DNA of 42,008 nucleotides from an uncultured Pelagibacteraceae bacterium (GTDB taxonomy: Bacteria; Pseudomonadota; Alphaproteobacteria; Pelagibacterales; Pelagibacteraceae): the NCBI GenBank assembly GCA_902634885.1, contig CACPLR010000009.1:1-42008 (forward strand). Direction: 5' to 3'. Below are positions 1-7,483 of the stretch, one piece after another; within the stretch, counting starts at the first letter, position 1, and the number at the start of each line of letters is the position of its first letter. The notes under the pieces were generated by a model. That model was not told the origin of the DNA. It did not search any database and worked only from the letters and a program-made list of their open reading frames with translations. A program made the position numbers and the translations under genes.

Positions 1-819
1 ATCTCCATCAACCTGAACGGGAATTTTAAAATTATTGCAATTAATATGAATACTTTTTGAGTAGGTAGTTATTACAGATTTATTTTTTGATAAATCTCCA
101 TAAATAATTATTAAAATTATATAATATATTAGCTTAAGCCTAGTTAAATCTTTAAAGACATAAGTTATTAATCTGTCATCAAAAATGTTTGACTTATTTA
201 TTTTATGATGGCCAGCATAAAACTTGGTATTAGAAGATAGTATCCAATCAGCTTGATGTTTTTGACCATCAAAGGAAACATTTAATTTATTGTTATTCAT
301 AAATATGAAATGTTGAAATCCCTTTAAACCAAATATTATCTTTCCAAGTATTTTTTTTATACGTGTATCAATCGAGTGAACAATTTTAGCATCCCAACCA
401 ATACCGGCCATTAAAAAAAAATAATTTTCATTTATTTTTATTAAATTGGATTGTTTATAATTATTTGAAGTTAATACTTTACAAACATCTTCTACTTTTC
501 TAGTTATTGATAACTCTGCTTGAAGCAAATTGGCTGTTCCAGCTGGTATATATCCAATTGCAAAATTTTCATTAAAGTCAAAGTCATTTTTGATCAATTC
601 ATTGATAGCGAATGATACTGATCCGTCTCCACCTGCAACTATTAATCGATCATAATTCTTATTTTTAAATTCAAAAAATATTTCTTTCGCTTCTTTTTCA
701 GATTTTGTTTTAAAATAATCAACAGTGTTGTTGATCTTTAATTTTTCATAAATCTTATTTACCAGTTTTACTTTTTTCCCAGATGAAGAATTAAGATTAT
801 AGATTAAACAAAAATGCAT
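1..819 (-). CDS. Diacylglycerol kinase / YegS-like lipid kinase, 3' end cut by the window edge
   Basis: The frame is open from an ATG at 819 to position 1, giving 273 codons and no stop, so the C-terminus lies outside the window. The DAGK catalytic motif is clear: an AGGDGS nucleotide-binding glycine loop about 60 residues in, followed by a IPAGTANLLQAEL block, as in the YegS/BmrU/LCB5 lipid kinase family. The family phosphorylates diacylglycerol or related lipids with ATP at the inner membrane. The gene diverges from plcP, whose product should release diacylglycerol from phospholipids. I infer that this kinase recycles part of that diacylglycerol to phosphatidic acid. A minus-strand PHO-box-like repeat lies at 887-904. 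The exact lipid substrate cannot be read from the sequence. Confidence 0.85.
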   Translation of the reverse strand, partial: MHFCLIYNLNSSSGKKVKLVNKIYEKLKINNTVDYFKTKSEKEAKEIFFEFKNKNYDRLIVAGGDGSVSFAINELIKNDFDFNENFAIGYIPAGTANLLQAELSITRKVEDVCKVLTSNNYKQSNLIKINENYFFLMAGIGWDAKIVHSIDTRIKKILGKIIFGLKGFQHFIFMNNNKLNVSFDGQKHQADWILSSNTKFYAGHHKINKSNIFDDRLITYVFKDLTRLKLIYYIILIIIYGDLSKNKSVITTYSKSIHINCNNFKIPVQVDGD

Positions 820-837
820 AATTTTTCCTTAACTAAT

Positions 838-855
838 TTTTAACAAAACTTTAAC
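838..855 (+). promoter_or_regulatory. PHO-box-like repeat in front of plcP
   Basis: TTTTAAC-AAAA-CTTTAAC: two 7-mers with 4-nt spacing, giving the 11-nt period of PhoB boxes. It lies on the plus strand about 63 nt upstream of the plcP GTG. The similar string TTTTAAC-AAAA-CTGTAAC precedes pstS in this window. Assigned by eye; PhoB binding is inferred. Confidence 0.55.
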
Positions 856-886
856 ATTTCAATGAGATAAGAAATAGATGATTCGA

Positions 887-904
887 GTTACAGTTGTGTT
901 ACAA
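887..904 (-). promoter_or_regulatory. PHO-box-like repeat facing the DAG kinase gene
   Basis: Read on the minus strand: TTGTAAC-ACAA-CTGTAAC, two 7-mers with an 11-nt period, about 67 nt upstream of the kinase ATG at 819. With the plus-strand box at 838-855, the divergent promoter region has one box per direction, each placed nearer the opposite gene. This is one of the best matches in the window to a CTGTNAY-type repeat. Confidence 0.6.
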
Positions 905-918
905 AATAGGTTTTTTTA

Positions 919-1725
919 GTGCCTCCTATATTAAAATATAAGAGTATTTTTATATCAGATTTACATCTTGGTACCAAAGGTTGTCAGGCTAATAAGCTTT
1001 TGGAATTTTTTAAGAACTCAAGATCTGAAAATCTTTATCTGGTTGGAGATATAATTGATGTTTGGGCCATGCAAAAAACTTTTTATTGGCCTCAACAACA
1101 TAATGATGTCATTCAAAAAATATTGAGAAAAGCAAGACATGGAACAAAAGTATTTTACATAATTGGAAATCACGATGAGGTATTTAGAAAATTTATACCT
1201 ATGCATTTTGGTGATATCAAAATTGTAAATAGAGTTATTCATGAGACGCAGTTAGGCAAAAAATATTTAGTTGTTCATGGTGATGCATGGGATGGAGTAA
1301 TGAAGTATGCAAAATGGCTATCTAAATTAGGAGCGGTCGCTTACGAGATATTACTCAAAATAAATATTGTTATTAATTTCTTTAGAAAAATGAGAGGTAA
1401 AGATTATTGGTCTTTAGCCAAATTTTTAAAATATAAAGTGAAGAATGCAGTAAAATATATAGGCGAATATGAAAAGACACTAACAGATTATGCAAAGAGA
1501 AAAAAATTTGATGGAATAATTTGTGGTCACATACATCATGCAGAGAATTTAAATCTTGATGGTGTTAATTATTTAAACTGTGGTGATTGGGTTGAATCTT
1601 GCACTGCGTTAGCTGAAAAATACGATGGAACTTTTGAAATTATTTACTGGGACAAAACAAGACAAAACTATATTTTTGAAAATTTAGAGACTAAAAAAGT
1701 TAGCGATTTTAAAAGAGCATCATAA
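919..1725 (+). CDS. plcP: PlcP-like metallophosphoesterase (phospholipase C; often annotated as LpxH-like)
   Basis: This 268-residue calcineurin-fold metallophosphoesterase starts at GTG. The dimetal motifs are visible in order: SDLHLG near residue 14, GDIIDVW near 43, GNHDE near 83, VVHGDAWD near 118 and CGHIHHAE near 202. By sequence it belongs to the LpxH-like group, which cleaves UDP-2,3-diacylglucosamine. In alphaproteobacteria this subgroup includes PlcP, the phospholipase C that strips head groups from phospholipids during phosphate starvation. Context decides for PlcP: a glycosyltransferase begins 3 nt after the stop, ornithine lipid genes and a DAG kinase adjoin, and a PHO-box-like repeat lies upstream. 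The expected product, diacylglycerol, is the substrate of the next gene. LpxH remains the alternative. Confidence 0.8.
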   Translation: MPPILKYKSIFISDLHLGTKGCQANKLLEFFKNSRSENLYLVGDIIDVWAMQKTFYWPQQHNDVIQKILRKARHGTKVFYIIGNHDEVFRKFIPMHFGDIKIVNRVIHETQLGKKYLVVHGDAWDGVMKYAKWLSKLGAVAYEILLKINIVINFFRKMRGKDYWSLAKFLKYKVKNAVKYIGEYEKTLTDYAKRKKFDGIICGHIHHAENLNLDGVNYLNCGDWVESCTALAEKYDGTFEIIYWDKTRQNYIFENLETKKVSDFKRAS

Positions 1726-1728
1726 AAT

Positions 1729-2733
1729 ATGAAAATATTAATAGTGACAGATGCTTACTTTCCTCAAGTAAATGGTGTTGTTAGAACACTTCATGAAACA
1801 GGCGAAGTTCTAAAATCTCAAGGTCACACATTAGAATATATTACTCCTCAACAATTTCTTACTGTACCTATGCCCAAATATAATGAAATTAGATTGTCTA
1901 TAAATATTTGGCCACGTGTAAGTAATTTAATCAACTCAATTAAGCCTGATGCAATACATATTGCAACAGAAGGACCTTTAGGTTTTATGGCAAGAAGACA
2001 TTGTATTAAAAAAGGATTAAAATTTACAACAAGTTTTCATACAAGGTTTGATAAATATATAAAGCTTTATATGCCCATAATTCCAGCTAAATGGTCAGAA
2101 AAATTTTTGTGTAACTTTCATAATAAAGCTGAAAGAATTTTAATTACAACAGAGTCTATGCGTGAAGAACTCATTGCTTTAGGTGTTGATAACAGCAAAA
2201 TGGTTACGTGGTCTAGAGGAGGTAATCATGGTGCATTTAAAAATCCCATTAAGAGAGACTTACCTTATAAAAGACCAATATGGATTTATGTTGGAAGGGT
2301 TGCTGTTGAAAAAAATATTAAAGCATTTTTAGATTTAGATCTTGAAGGTACTAAAATTATAATTGGAAAGGGTCCTAACTTGAGCATTTTAAAAAAAAAA
2401 TATCCAAATGATATTTTTTTAGGCGAGAAAACTAATGGAGAATTAGCATCACATTTTGCATCTTCTGATGTTTTTGTATTTCCAAGTAAAACAGACACTT
2501 TTGGAATAGTCGTTTTAGAATCTTTAAATTGTGGAACACCAGTTGCAGCTTACCCTGTACCAGGACCCAAAGATATATTGGGTGGAACTAAAATTGATAC
2601 ATTAGATGTGGACCTTAAAAACTCAGCACTTAAAGCTTTAAAAATAAATCGAGATGATTGTTTAGAATTTGCTAAAAAATATAGTTGGGAAGAAACAGCA
2701 AAGATATTTTATAACAATATATCACCTAATTAA
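1729..2733 (+). CDS. agt: Agt-like glycolipid glycosyltransferase (GT4)
   Basis: This 334-residue GT-B fold glycosyltransferase starts 3 nt after plcP, so the two are surely co-transcribed. The N-terminal half begins MKILIVTDAYFPQVNG, typical of the GT4 acceptor domain. The C-terminal half shows the GRVAVEKN nucleotide-sugar loop (residues about 190-197) and the FPSKTDTFGIVVLES region (about 251-265) that binds the donor sugar. In the known plcP-agt pair the enzyme glycosylates diacylglycerol to mono- or glucuronosyl-glycolipids that replace phospholipids when phosphate is scarce; donor specificity is not readable here. The 3' end overlaps olsA tail-to-tail by 8 nt. Its last 93 bp are duplicated at 19935-20030, with 62 bp identical. 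Confidence 0.82.
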   Translation: MKILIVTDAYFPQVNGVVRTLHETGEVLKSQGHTLEYITPQQFLTVPMPKYNEIRLSINIWPRVSNLINSIKPDAIHIATEGPLGFMARRHCIKKGLKFTTSFHTRFDKYIKLYMPIIPAKWSEKFLCNFHNKAERILITTESMREELIALGVDNSKMVTWSRGGNHGAFKNPIKRDLPYKRPIWIYVGRVAVEKNIKAFLDLDLEGTKIIIGKGPNLSILKKKYPNDIFLGEKTNGELASHFASSDVFVFPSKTDTFGIVVLESLNCGTPVAAYPVPGPKDILGGTKIDTLDVDLKNSALKALKINRDDCLEFAKKYSWEETAKIFYNNISPN

Positions 2734-3463
2734 TATTTAAAACTATAGATCTAAGTTTATCAACAATTTGTTTATTATTTAATTTTTCTTTTTGTAGCGA
2801 GGAGATTTTTTCACCAATACTAAGCTTATATGTTCGATTTTTTTTATTTATTAACTCTCTTATAAATAAAATTCTTCTTAAGTTATTATTTATAAAGCCT
2901 ACTGTTTGAAAGAATAAGCTATTCTTACCAAAAAAACGTACAGGAATAATTTCCGCCTTGGTTTTATTAATTATAGATCCAATTAATGGTTTCCATCTTC
3001 TTTCATTAGCCTCATTAAAAATAAAAGAAGATGTAGCAACTTCTCCTGAAGGAAAAGTTATTAAAATTCCATTTGCATTTAAGTGTTCAATTGCCTTCTT
3101 TTTAGAAATGATATTTTTTTTTATATCCTCTGTAAATTTTGAAAATTTAATTGGCAATAAGTACTCTCTTATTTGATCAATTTGTGAAAGTTCTTCGTTA
3201 ATTAAAATTTTATAATCCTGTCGGATATCACAAATTATTGAACAAATTATAAGTCCATCTAATAATCCAAATGGATGATTTGCAACTATTATACTTGATC
3301 CTTCTTTAGGTATATTGGCAACATTTTCTGCAATGTAATTGATGTTAAAAATATCTAAAGTTTTTTTCCAAAAATTCTTTGACTGTTTTAACTCTTCATA
3401 ATTAACTTTATATATAGATTTGATTTCATCAATTTTTGAAATTTTCTCTAAAATTTGCTGCAT
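2726..3463 (-). CDS. olsA: Lyso-ornithine lipid O-acyltransferase (PlsC family)
   Basis: A 245-residue acyltransferase of the PlsC/AGPAT family. The catalytic block is VANHPFGLLDG near residue 60, the NHP-x-G-xx-DG variant of HX4D found in OlsA and hemolysin-type acyltransferases. A second block, ITFPSGEVATS near residue 134, corresponds to the FPEGTR motif. The ATG overlaps the olsB stop by one base (TAATG), so the two genes are translationally coupled. The family adds the second fatty acid to lyso-ornithine lipid to give ornithine lipid, a phosphorus-free membrane lipid. A glycerophospholipid acyltransferase role is possible, but the partnership with olsB argues for ornithine lipid synthesis. 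Confidence 0.8.
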   Translation of the reverse strand: MQQILEKISKIDEIKSIYKVNYEELKQSKNFWKKTLDIFNINYIAENVANIPKEGSSIIVANHPFGLLDGLIICSIICDIRQDYKILINEELSQIDQIREYLLPIKFSKFTEDIKKNIISKKKAIEHLNANGILITFPSGEVATSSFIFNEANERRWKPLIGSIINKTKAEIIPVRFFGKNSLFFQTVGFINNNLRRILFIRELINKKNRTYKLSIGEKISSLQKEKLNNKQIVDKLRSIVLNIN

Positions 3464-4290
3464 TAGTCTAAAATTTTATTAACATATTCTTTATTTATTT
3501 TTTCAATTGGTAAAAAAACAAAAACATCAGTTGTCTTAAATTTATTATCAATTACTGCACCTGTCCCAATAGAAGCGTTAAACTTTATATAAGCTTTAAT
3601 TAAAGTTGGTAATTTTGAAATTAATTTAATATTCACATTAATGTTTTTTTGATAATCAATATTTAGTCTACATTTTGGTAAAGCACTGACTGTGATGTTG
3701 CCTGACATTTTATGATAATTGTTAAGATATATCAATTGATCTTCAATCTTGTTAATATTAGTACTTAAGAAACTGGCCGTACCAAACAAAGCATCTATAT
3801 TATTTCTGTTAATATAATTATATATTTCTTTCCACATTAATTTAAGAACATTTTTATTTCTAAATTTATAAGATATACATGATCGACTTAATTCTAGCAT
3901 ATTGTCGTAAACTCCAGAATTTAGCAAATTATCTAAATTAAATTCATCGCAACTATAAAAACCTGATTTTTTTTCCGCAACAGATTGCTTAAGTAAACGA
4001 TAAGTTCCTATTACTCTTGTTTTGGAAAATTTTGATTTTTTGTGGGTCACAATTATATGATCTGCATAATTGTCAAATTTATCAGAGTCTCTTCTAAAAT
4101 TTCCTATATTATATAAAGGGTTTTTAATTCTTTCGGAGAAGAAAACTTTATACCTAAGTTTTTGTGCGAGTTTTACTTCTCCTCTGCTTTCAGCTAGTTT
4201 GACGTTAAACGAGGGCTTAAAAAAATCATAGGTATTTATATTAAACCTTTTATGCTGGTTAACTTTTCTAAATAATGTATTTATTGGCAC
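3463..4290 (-). CDS. olsB: L-ornithine N-alpha-acyltransferase (GNAT fold)
   Basis: A 275-residue member of the OlsB/hemolysin-like GNAT acyltransferases. Its signature is visible from about residue 40 (KLAQKLRYKVFFSE), through IGTYRLL near 96, to a LELSRSCI block near 132. The enzyme transfers a 3-hydroxyacyl chain from acyl carrier protein to ornithine, the first step of ornithine lipid synthesis; OlsA (3 bases downstream in a coupled TAATG junction) completes it. The gene sits in a phosphate-starvation lipid cluster, where ornithine lipids would replace phospholipids. The 161-nt region upstream (4291-4451) is AT-rich and shows no convincing PHO box on this strand. Confidence 0.8.
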   Translation of the reverse strand: MPINTLFRKVNQHKRFNINTYDFFKPSFNVKLAESRGEVKLAQKLRYKVFFSERIKNPLYNIGNFRRDSDKFDNYADHIIVTHKKSKFSKTRVIGTYRLLKQSVAEKKSGFYSCDEFNLDNLLNSGVYDNMLELSRSCISYKFRNKNVLKLMWKEIYNYINRNNIDALFGTASFLSTNINKIEDQLIYLNNYHKMSGNITVSALPKCRLNIDYQKNINVNIKLISKLPTLIKAYIKFNASIGTGAVIDNKFKTTDVFVFLPIEKINKEYVNKILD

Positions 4291-4451
4291 GAATCCTTAG
4301 TAAAAGATTCACATGTATTTAATGTTAAATAATTATTTCAAATTCATTACAAAGTTTAATTATAATTTACATTAAAATTAAACAATATCTTAATAATTTT
4401 TAAACAAATGTTTTACATAAATATTTTAAAGTAATTTTATTAGGAAAAATT

Positions 4452-4784
4452 ATGAGTTACAGTAAAATTGAAGAAGCAACCAAAGAATTTTTTAAATCAA
4501 ATATTGAACCTTTCAAAGATATAGTTTCTAAGGAAGTACATTGTGAGGCTATACATAAATCAAGTTTTGGCGGTAACATAAAGAACTACGATGAAATGAT
4601 GGAAATGATAAAAGATGCGATGACTAGTTGGAACACAGAACCAGAAATTAAGTGTTTAATTGATACTCCAGAGGTCGTAGTTAAAACTGTTAAAGGATTT
4701 GATCCTAACTTTACTTATCTTGAAATAGATCAACTTAAAGATGGTAAAATTATTAAACATTTTTATGGCAAAGTTCCAAAATAG
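4452..4784 (+). CDS. Small SnoaL/NTF2-like protein
   Basis: A 110-residue cytoplasmic protein with no signal peptide; the ATG follows a TAGGAAAAATT ribosome-binding region. The pattern is an amphipathic N-terminal helix region (IEEATKEFFKSNIEPF), then HCEAIHKSSFGG, an aromatic-rich strand TYLEIDQLKDGKI, and a C-terminal HFYGKVPK strand. This resembles the alpha+beta barrel of NTF2/SnoaL polyketide-cyclase-like proteins, which bind or isomerise small molecules. I cannot name a substrate. It lies alone between olsB (divergent) and the left copy of the direct repeat that starts 6 nt after its stop, so it may belong to the lipid side or to the cassette edge. Confidence 0.6.
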   Translation: MSYSKIEEATKEFFKSNIEPFKDIVSKEVHCEAIHKSSFGGNIKNYDEMMEMIKDAMTSWNTEPEIKCLIDTPEVVVKTVKGFDPNFTYLEIDQLKDGKIIKHFYGKVPK

Positions 4785-4789
4785 ATAAA

Positions 4790-4900
4790 TCAAGGTTTAA
4801 GGGATTATGGCGGAAGATAATCGGCGTAAACTGTGGACTTTAATAAAGGAAGCTGGCGATTATTTACGGGATTAGAGGTTCACATTAATCCAAATTAAAC
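4790..4900 (+). repeat. Left copy (R1) of a direct repeat flanking the phosphonate block
   Basis: This stretch aligns without gaps to 19780-19890 (offset 14,990), with about 86 of 111 positions identical by hand count. The core reads GAAGATAATCGGCGTAAACT and then GAAGCTGGCGATTATTT; both are GC-richer than the surrounding 30% GC sequence. Each copy has a 23-codon frame ending in TAG, and similarity continues about 25 nt past the stop. GATAATCG can pair with CGATTATT to form an 11-bp stem with one mismatch. It could be a decayed gene fragment, a microprotein gene or a structured RNA. I recognise no transposase or tRNA near it. Confidence 0.75.
4807..4875 (+). CDS. Possible 22-residue microprotein or truncated gene remnant (left copy)
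   Basis: ATG at 4807, TAG at 4873-4875. The peptide contains EDNRRKLW near the start and EAGDYLRD at the end. Compared with the right copy, two changes are fully synonymous leucine codons and one is a synonymous isoleucine codon; others are conservative (Leu/Ile, Lys/Gln), which is what a coding sequence would show. AAGGG sits just upstream of the ATG. Similarity persists past the stop, so both copies may instead be the N-terminal remnant of a longer gene disabled by a frameshift. CGG, GGC and CTG codons are unusual for this genome. Confidence 0.35.
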   Translation: MAEDNRRKLWTLIKEAGDYLRD

Positions 4901-5032
4901 GGCATTATCCCACACGAACAAAATCATCTTTTGATAGACCAAAAAAAATAAACCTTTATTAACAAATTTTTCATTACAAATACCGATAATGATAGCAGGT
5001 ATAATTAAATATTCTTATACAACCGGAATATT
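4901..5032. other. Non-coding spacer between R1 and phnM
   Basis: No open frame worth calling. At 5007-5033 AAATATTC and GAATATTT form an 8-bp inverted repeat that overlaps the phnM stop and, on the minus strand, is followed by AATTATA. It could be a weak terminator for phnM, but it is AT-rich and could be chance. A second short inverted pair (ATACC...GGTAT) lies near 4980-5002. Confidence 0.3.
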
Positions 5033-6172
5033 TTAACTTACTTGGATTCCGTTTGACCAAACGTTTTTCACAACAGGTAAATTTTGATAAACTTTAAACC
5101 TTACTAAATCTGCTCTTTTATTGTTATCAATTAAACCCCTATCATTTAAATTTGTAGCTATAGATGGAGCGTGACTAGCTGCTGCAAATGCTTTTGGAAG
5201 ATTATCAATTTCTAAACCCCATTTGACAACAGATATAATTAATGATGATGGAATATAATCTGAGCTTAAGATATCTAAACAATCATTTTCTAAGAGTTCT
5301 TTTGCAGATATATTACCAGAGTGTGAACCTCCTCTAAGTAAATTAGGAGATCCCATCATAACTTTAATATTGTAATCTTTAGAAGTTTTGGCTGCTTCTA
5401 ATGTTGTTGGAAATTCAGCCAATTTTACTCCATATTTATTTGAATTATGAACATCATTTTCTGTGGTATCGTCGTGACTAGCCAAAATACAATCATATGA
5501 TGATTTAAATTCTAAAATTTTATCTATGTGTTTCTTGCTATTTTTTTTTGAAAGATTTTTTAAGTGATCAAAATGAATTTCCATTTCATTTTCTGTCATA
5601 CCGTATTTAATTGAAAGATATTCTTTGTACTTATCTATAACTCTAAATTGCCTCTGACCTGGTGTATGATCCATTATACTAATCAGTTTTACATCGTGAG
5701 TTTCATTGTATTCGTCTAATTCATCAATCAAATTCTCCGAACAAGTTTCAGCTCTTAAATGTATTTTGTGATCAATCTTGAGAATATTATCTTTTTTAAA
5801 ACTTGAAATTATATCCGAACAGTTTTTTGCATATTTTTTATATTTTCCTGTTTTTTCAATAGAACCAACTCTTAATGCATCAAAAACTGTAGTTATTCCA
5901 ACAGATGCTAATTCTCTATCATGAGATAAAATTGCATTTTCTACTGGAAATGAAACTTTAGGTCTTGGTGTCATGTGTCTTTCAAGATTGTCAGTATGTA
6001 ATTCAACCAATCCTGGCGAAATATAATCTTTTTCGCAGTCTATAGAACTTTTGTTATTACTTAATCCACTACTTATATCGACAATCTTGTTATCTTTAAT
6101 CCTGATATGACCATGAACGATTTCATCTTTTTTAATTATCATGGCATTGTTTAAAATATATTCATGCATCAC
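5033..6172 (-). CDS. phnM: Alpha-D-ribose 1-methylphosphonate 5-triphosphate diphosphatase
   Basis: A 379-residue amidohydrolase-superfamily protein of the PhnM family, the same length as the E. coli enzyme. The metal-site block GLVELHTDNLERH is near residue 55, with further family blocks SIMDHTPGQRQF near 165 and ILASHDDTTE near 230; the C-terminal region has SSDYIPSS near 306. PhnM removes pyrophosphate from ribose 1-alkylphosphonate 5-triphosphate to make the substrate of the C-P lyase PhnJ. It is on the same strand as phnGHIJKLN but separated from phnN by an oppositely oriented phosphoesterase gene. The ATG at 6172 is chosen; a second ATG follows one codon later. Confidence 0.95.
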   Translation of the reverse strand: MMHEYILNNAMIIKKDEIVHGHIRIKDNKIVDISSGLSNNKSSIDCEKDYISPGLVELHTDNLERHMTPRPKVSFPVENAILSHDRELASVGITTVFDALRVGSIEKTGKYKKYAKNCSDIISSFKKDNILKIDHKIHLRAETCSENLIDELDEYNETHDVKLISIMDHTPGQRQFRVIDKYKEYLSIKYGMTENEMEIHFDHLKNLSKKNSKKHIDKILEFKSSYDCILASHDDTTENDVHNSNKYGVKLAEFPTTLEAAKTSKDYNIKVMMGSPNLLRGGSHSGNISAKELLENDCLDILSSDYIPSSLIISVVKWGLEIDNLPKAFAAASHAPSIATNLNDRGLIDNNKRADLVRFKVYQNLPVVKNVWSNGIQVS

Positions 6173-6244
6173 TTTTTAATACACATGAATTGTTACAAAT
6201 ATTTTAAATTAGAGAAAATTTATATAAGTATTATAAGTTGAATT

Positions 6245-6958
6245 ATGAAAAAATATTCTAGATACGCTATTTATTATGCACCTCCAAAAGAGAGTATTCT
6301 AGAAGAATTTGGCAGATATTGGTTCGGTTGGGATCCACTTAATGCAAAGTTAATAAATAACAAACATAGAATTAATTATCTAAACAGATTTGGAATTAAA
6401 AACTTAATAAACATAGATAAAAATGTTTTAATTGCAAAGAAATATGGGTTTCACGGCACACTTATTCCTCCTTTTAAACTAAACAAAAATTATAGTACCA
6501 ATACATTATTTAAAAAAACTGAGGAAATAGCAAAAAAATTCAAAAAATTTAAATTTTATAAATTTAAATTAAAAAAAATGAATAATTTTTATGCTTTTGT
6601 TCAAAATAAAAAAAATAATAACATTAATAAGTTATCAAATAGACTAGTTAGAGAATTATTTAAATTTAGGTCACCTCTTACAAAAAAAGAAATTGATAGA
6701 AGAAATCCCTCTAAACTAAGTAAATTACAATTAAATATTTTATACAAATGGGGATACCCCTATTTAATGTCAGAATTTAATTTCCATATGACCCTTGCAT
6801 CAGAGGTCACAGGAAACAAATTGTACCTTGAGTTAAAAAAAATTGAAAGAAACAAAGAAATCATTTTAAATGAAATAAATAATTTTGATAAAATATATAT
6901 ATTTGGTGAAAACCAAAAAGGAATGTTTGAGAATTTAGAAAATTTTTCACTTAGCTAA
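6245..6958 (+). CDS. 2H phosphoesterase-superfamily phosphonate protein (DUF1045 type), candidate PhnP replacement
   Basis: A 237-residue protein beginning RYAIYYAPPKES with FGRYWFGWDP near residue 26, the signature of the phosphonate-operon DUF1045 family. Two H-x-T/S motifs typical of 2H phosphoesterases are present: FHGTL near residue 76 and FHMTLA near 181. 2H enzymes open cyclic phosphodiesters. No phnP (the metallo-beta-lactamase cyclic phosphodiesterase) occurs in the window, and C-P lyase yields 5-phosphoribosyl 1,2-cyclic phosphate. I therefore infer that this protein opens that cycle. It diverges from phnM (72-nt gap) and overlaps phnN tail-to-tail by 12 nt. It is very lysine- and asparagine-rich in the middle. 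Confidence 0.8.
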   Translation: MKKYSRYAIYYAPPKESILEEFGRYWFGWDPLNAKLINNKHRINYLNRFGIKNLINIDKNVLIAKKYGFHGTLIPPFKLNKNYSTNTLFKKTEEIAKKFKKFKFYKFKLKKMNNFYAFVQNKKNNNINKLSNRLVRELFKFRSPLTKKEIDRRNPSKLSKLQLNILYKWGYPYLMSEFNFHMTLASEVTGNKLYLELKKIERNKEIILNEINNFDKIYIFGENQKGMFENLENFSLS

Positions 6959-7483
6959 AATTATTTTTTTCAATTTATTTGCACCTATAGCTATTGATTT
7001 ATTATTATTTATAGTAATGATATTTTTCGGTAGTAAATTAATTTTTCTTTTTATCCTTTTATTAATTGATTTTTTGTCTTCTCTAGCTCGATTTACAAGT
7101 CTCTTTTTAATAATTGTTGATGGGGCAAAAATATTAATTATTTTAACGTTATTAACTTTTTTTTTTACTTTAAAAAGTACTTTTCTTGATCCATTAAAAA
7201 TTACTGTTTTACCTTCCTCTATTTTTTTTATTTCCTTAAATGGAATACCGTATGAAAAACCATGAGCTTTCCAGTAAACAAAGAAATGTTTTTTTAAAAT
7301 CTTATCTTCAAAATTTTTAATTGATATGCTGTAATGATCTTCATTTTTAATATCTTTTTTCCTAGTAATGTACCTTTTTACCAAAATGGAATTAGGAATT
7401 TTTTTAATTACTTTTTTTAATAAAGTATCTTTTCCTGATCCTGATGGTCCAACGACTACGATAAGCTGACCGTTATTTTGCAT
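6947..7483 (-). CDS. phnN: Ribose 1,5-bisphosphate phosphokinase
   Basis: A 178-residue P-loop kinase of the guanylate-kinase-like PhnN family. Walker A is GPSGSGKDT at residues 12-20, followed by VKRYITRK and the acidic DHYSIS segment. PhnN phosphorylates ribose 1,5-bisphosphate to PRPP, returning the sugar product of the C-P lyase pathway to nucleotide synthesis. Its start overlaps the phnL end by 11 nt, so it is the last gene of phnGHIJKLN. Its 3' end overlaps the convergent 2H phosphoesterase gene by 12 nt. Length is close to the E. coli protein (185). Confidence 0.93.
   Translation of the reverse strand: MQNNGQLIVVVGPSGSGKDTLLKKVIKKIPNSILVKRYITRKKDIKNEDHYSISIKNFEDKILKKHFFVYWKAHGFSYGIPFKEIKKIEEGKTVIFNGSRKVLFKVKKKVNNVKIINIFAPSTIIKKRLVNRAREDKKSINKRIKRKINLLPKNIITINNNKSIAIGANKLKKIILAK

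Noticed and set aside
919..1725. LpxH (lipid A synthesis) as the role of the metallophosphoesterase
   Set aside because: The motifs fit either enzyme, but the coupled glycosyltransferase, lipid-remodelling neighbours and PHO box favour PlcP.
4399..4416. TTTAAAC-AAAT-GTTTTAC as a PHO box for the NTF2-like gene
   Set aside because: Right period but both half-sites are poor; expected often by chance in AT-rich DNA.
6181..6209. PHO-like string on the minus strand before phnM (ATTTAAA-ATAT-TTGTAAC-AATT-CATGTGT)
   Set aside because: Only one good half-site, and it ends 9 nt from the ATG, too close for a normal promoter unless the true start is further in.
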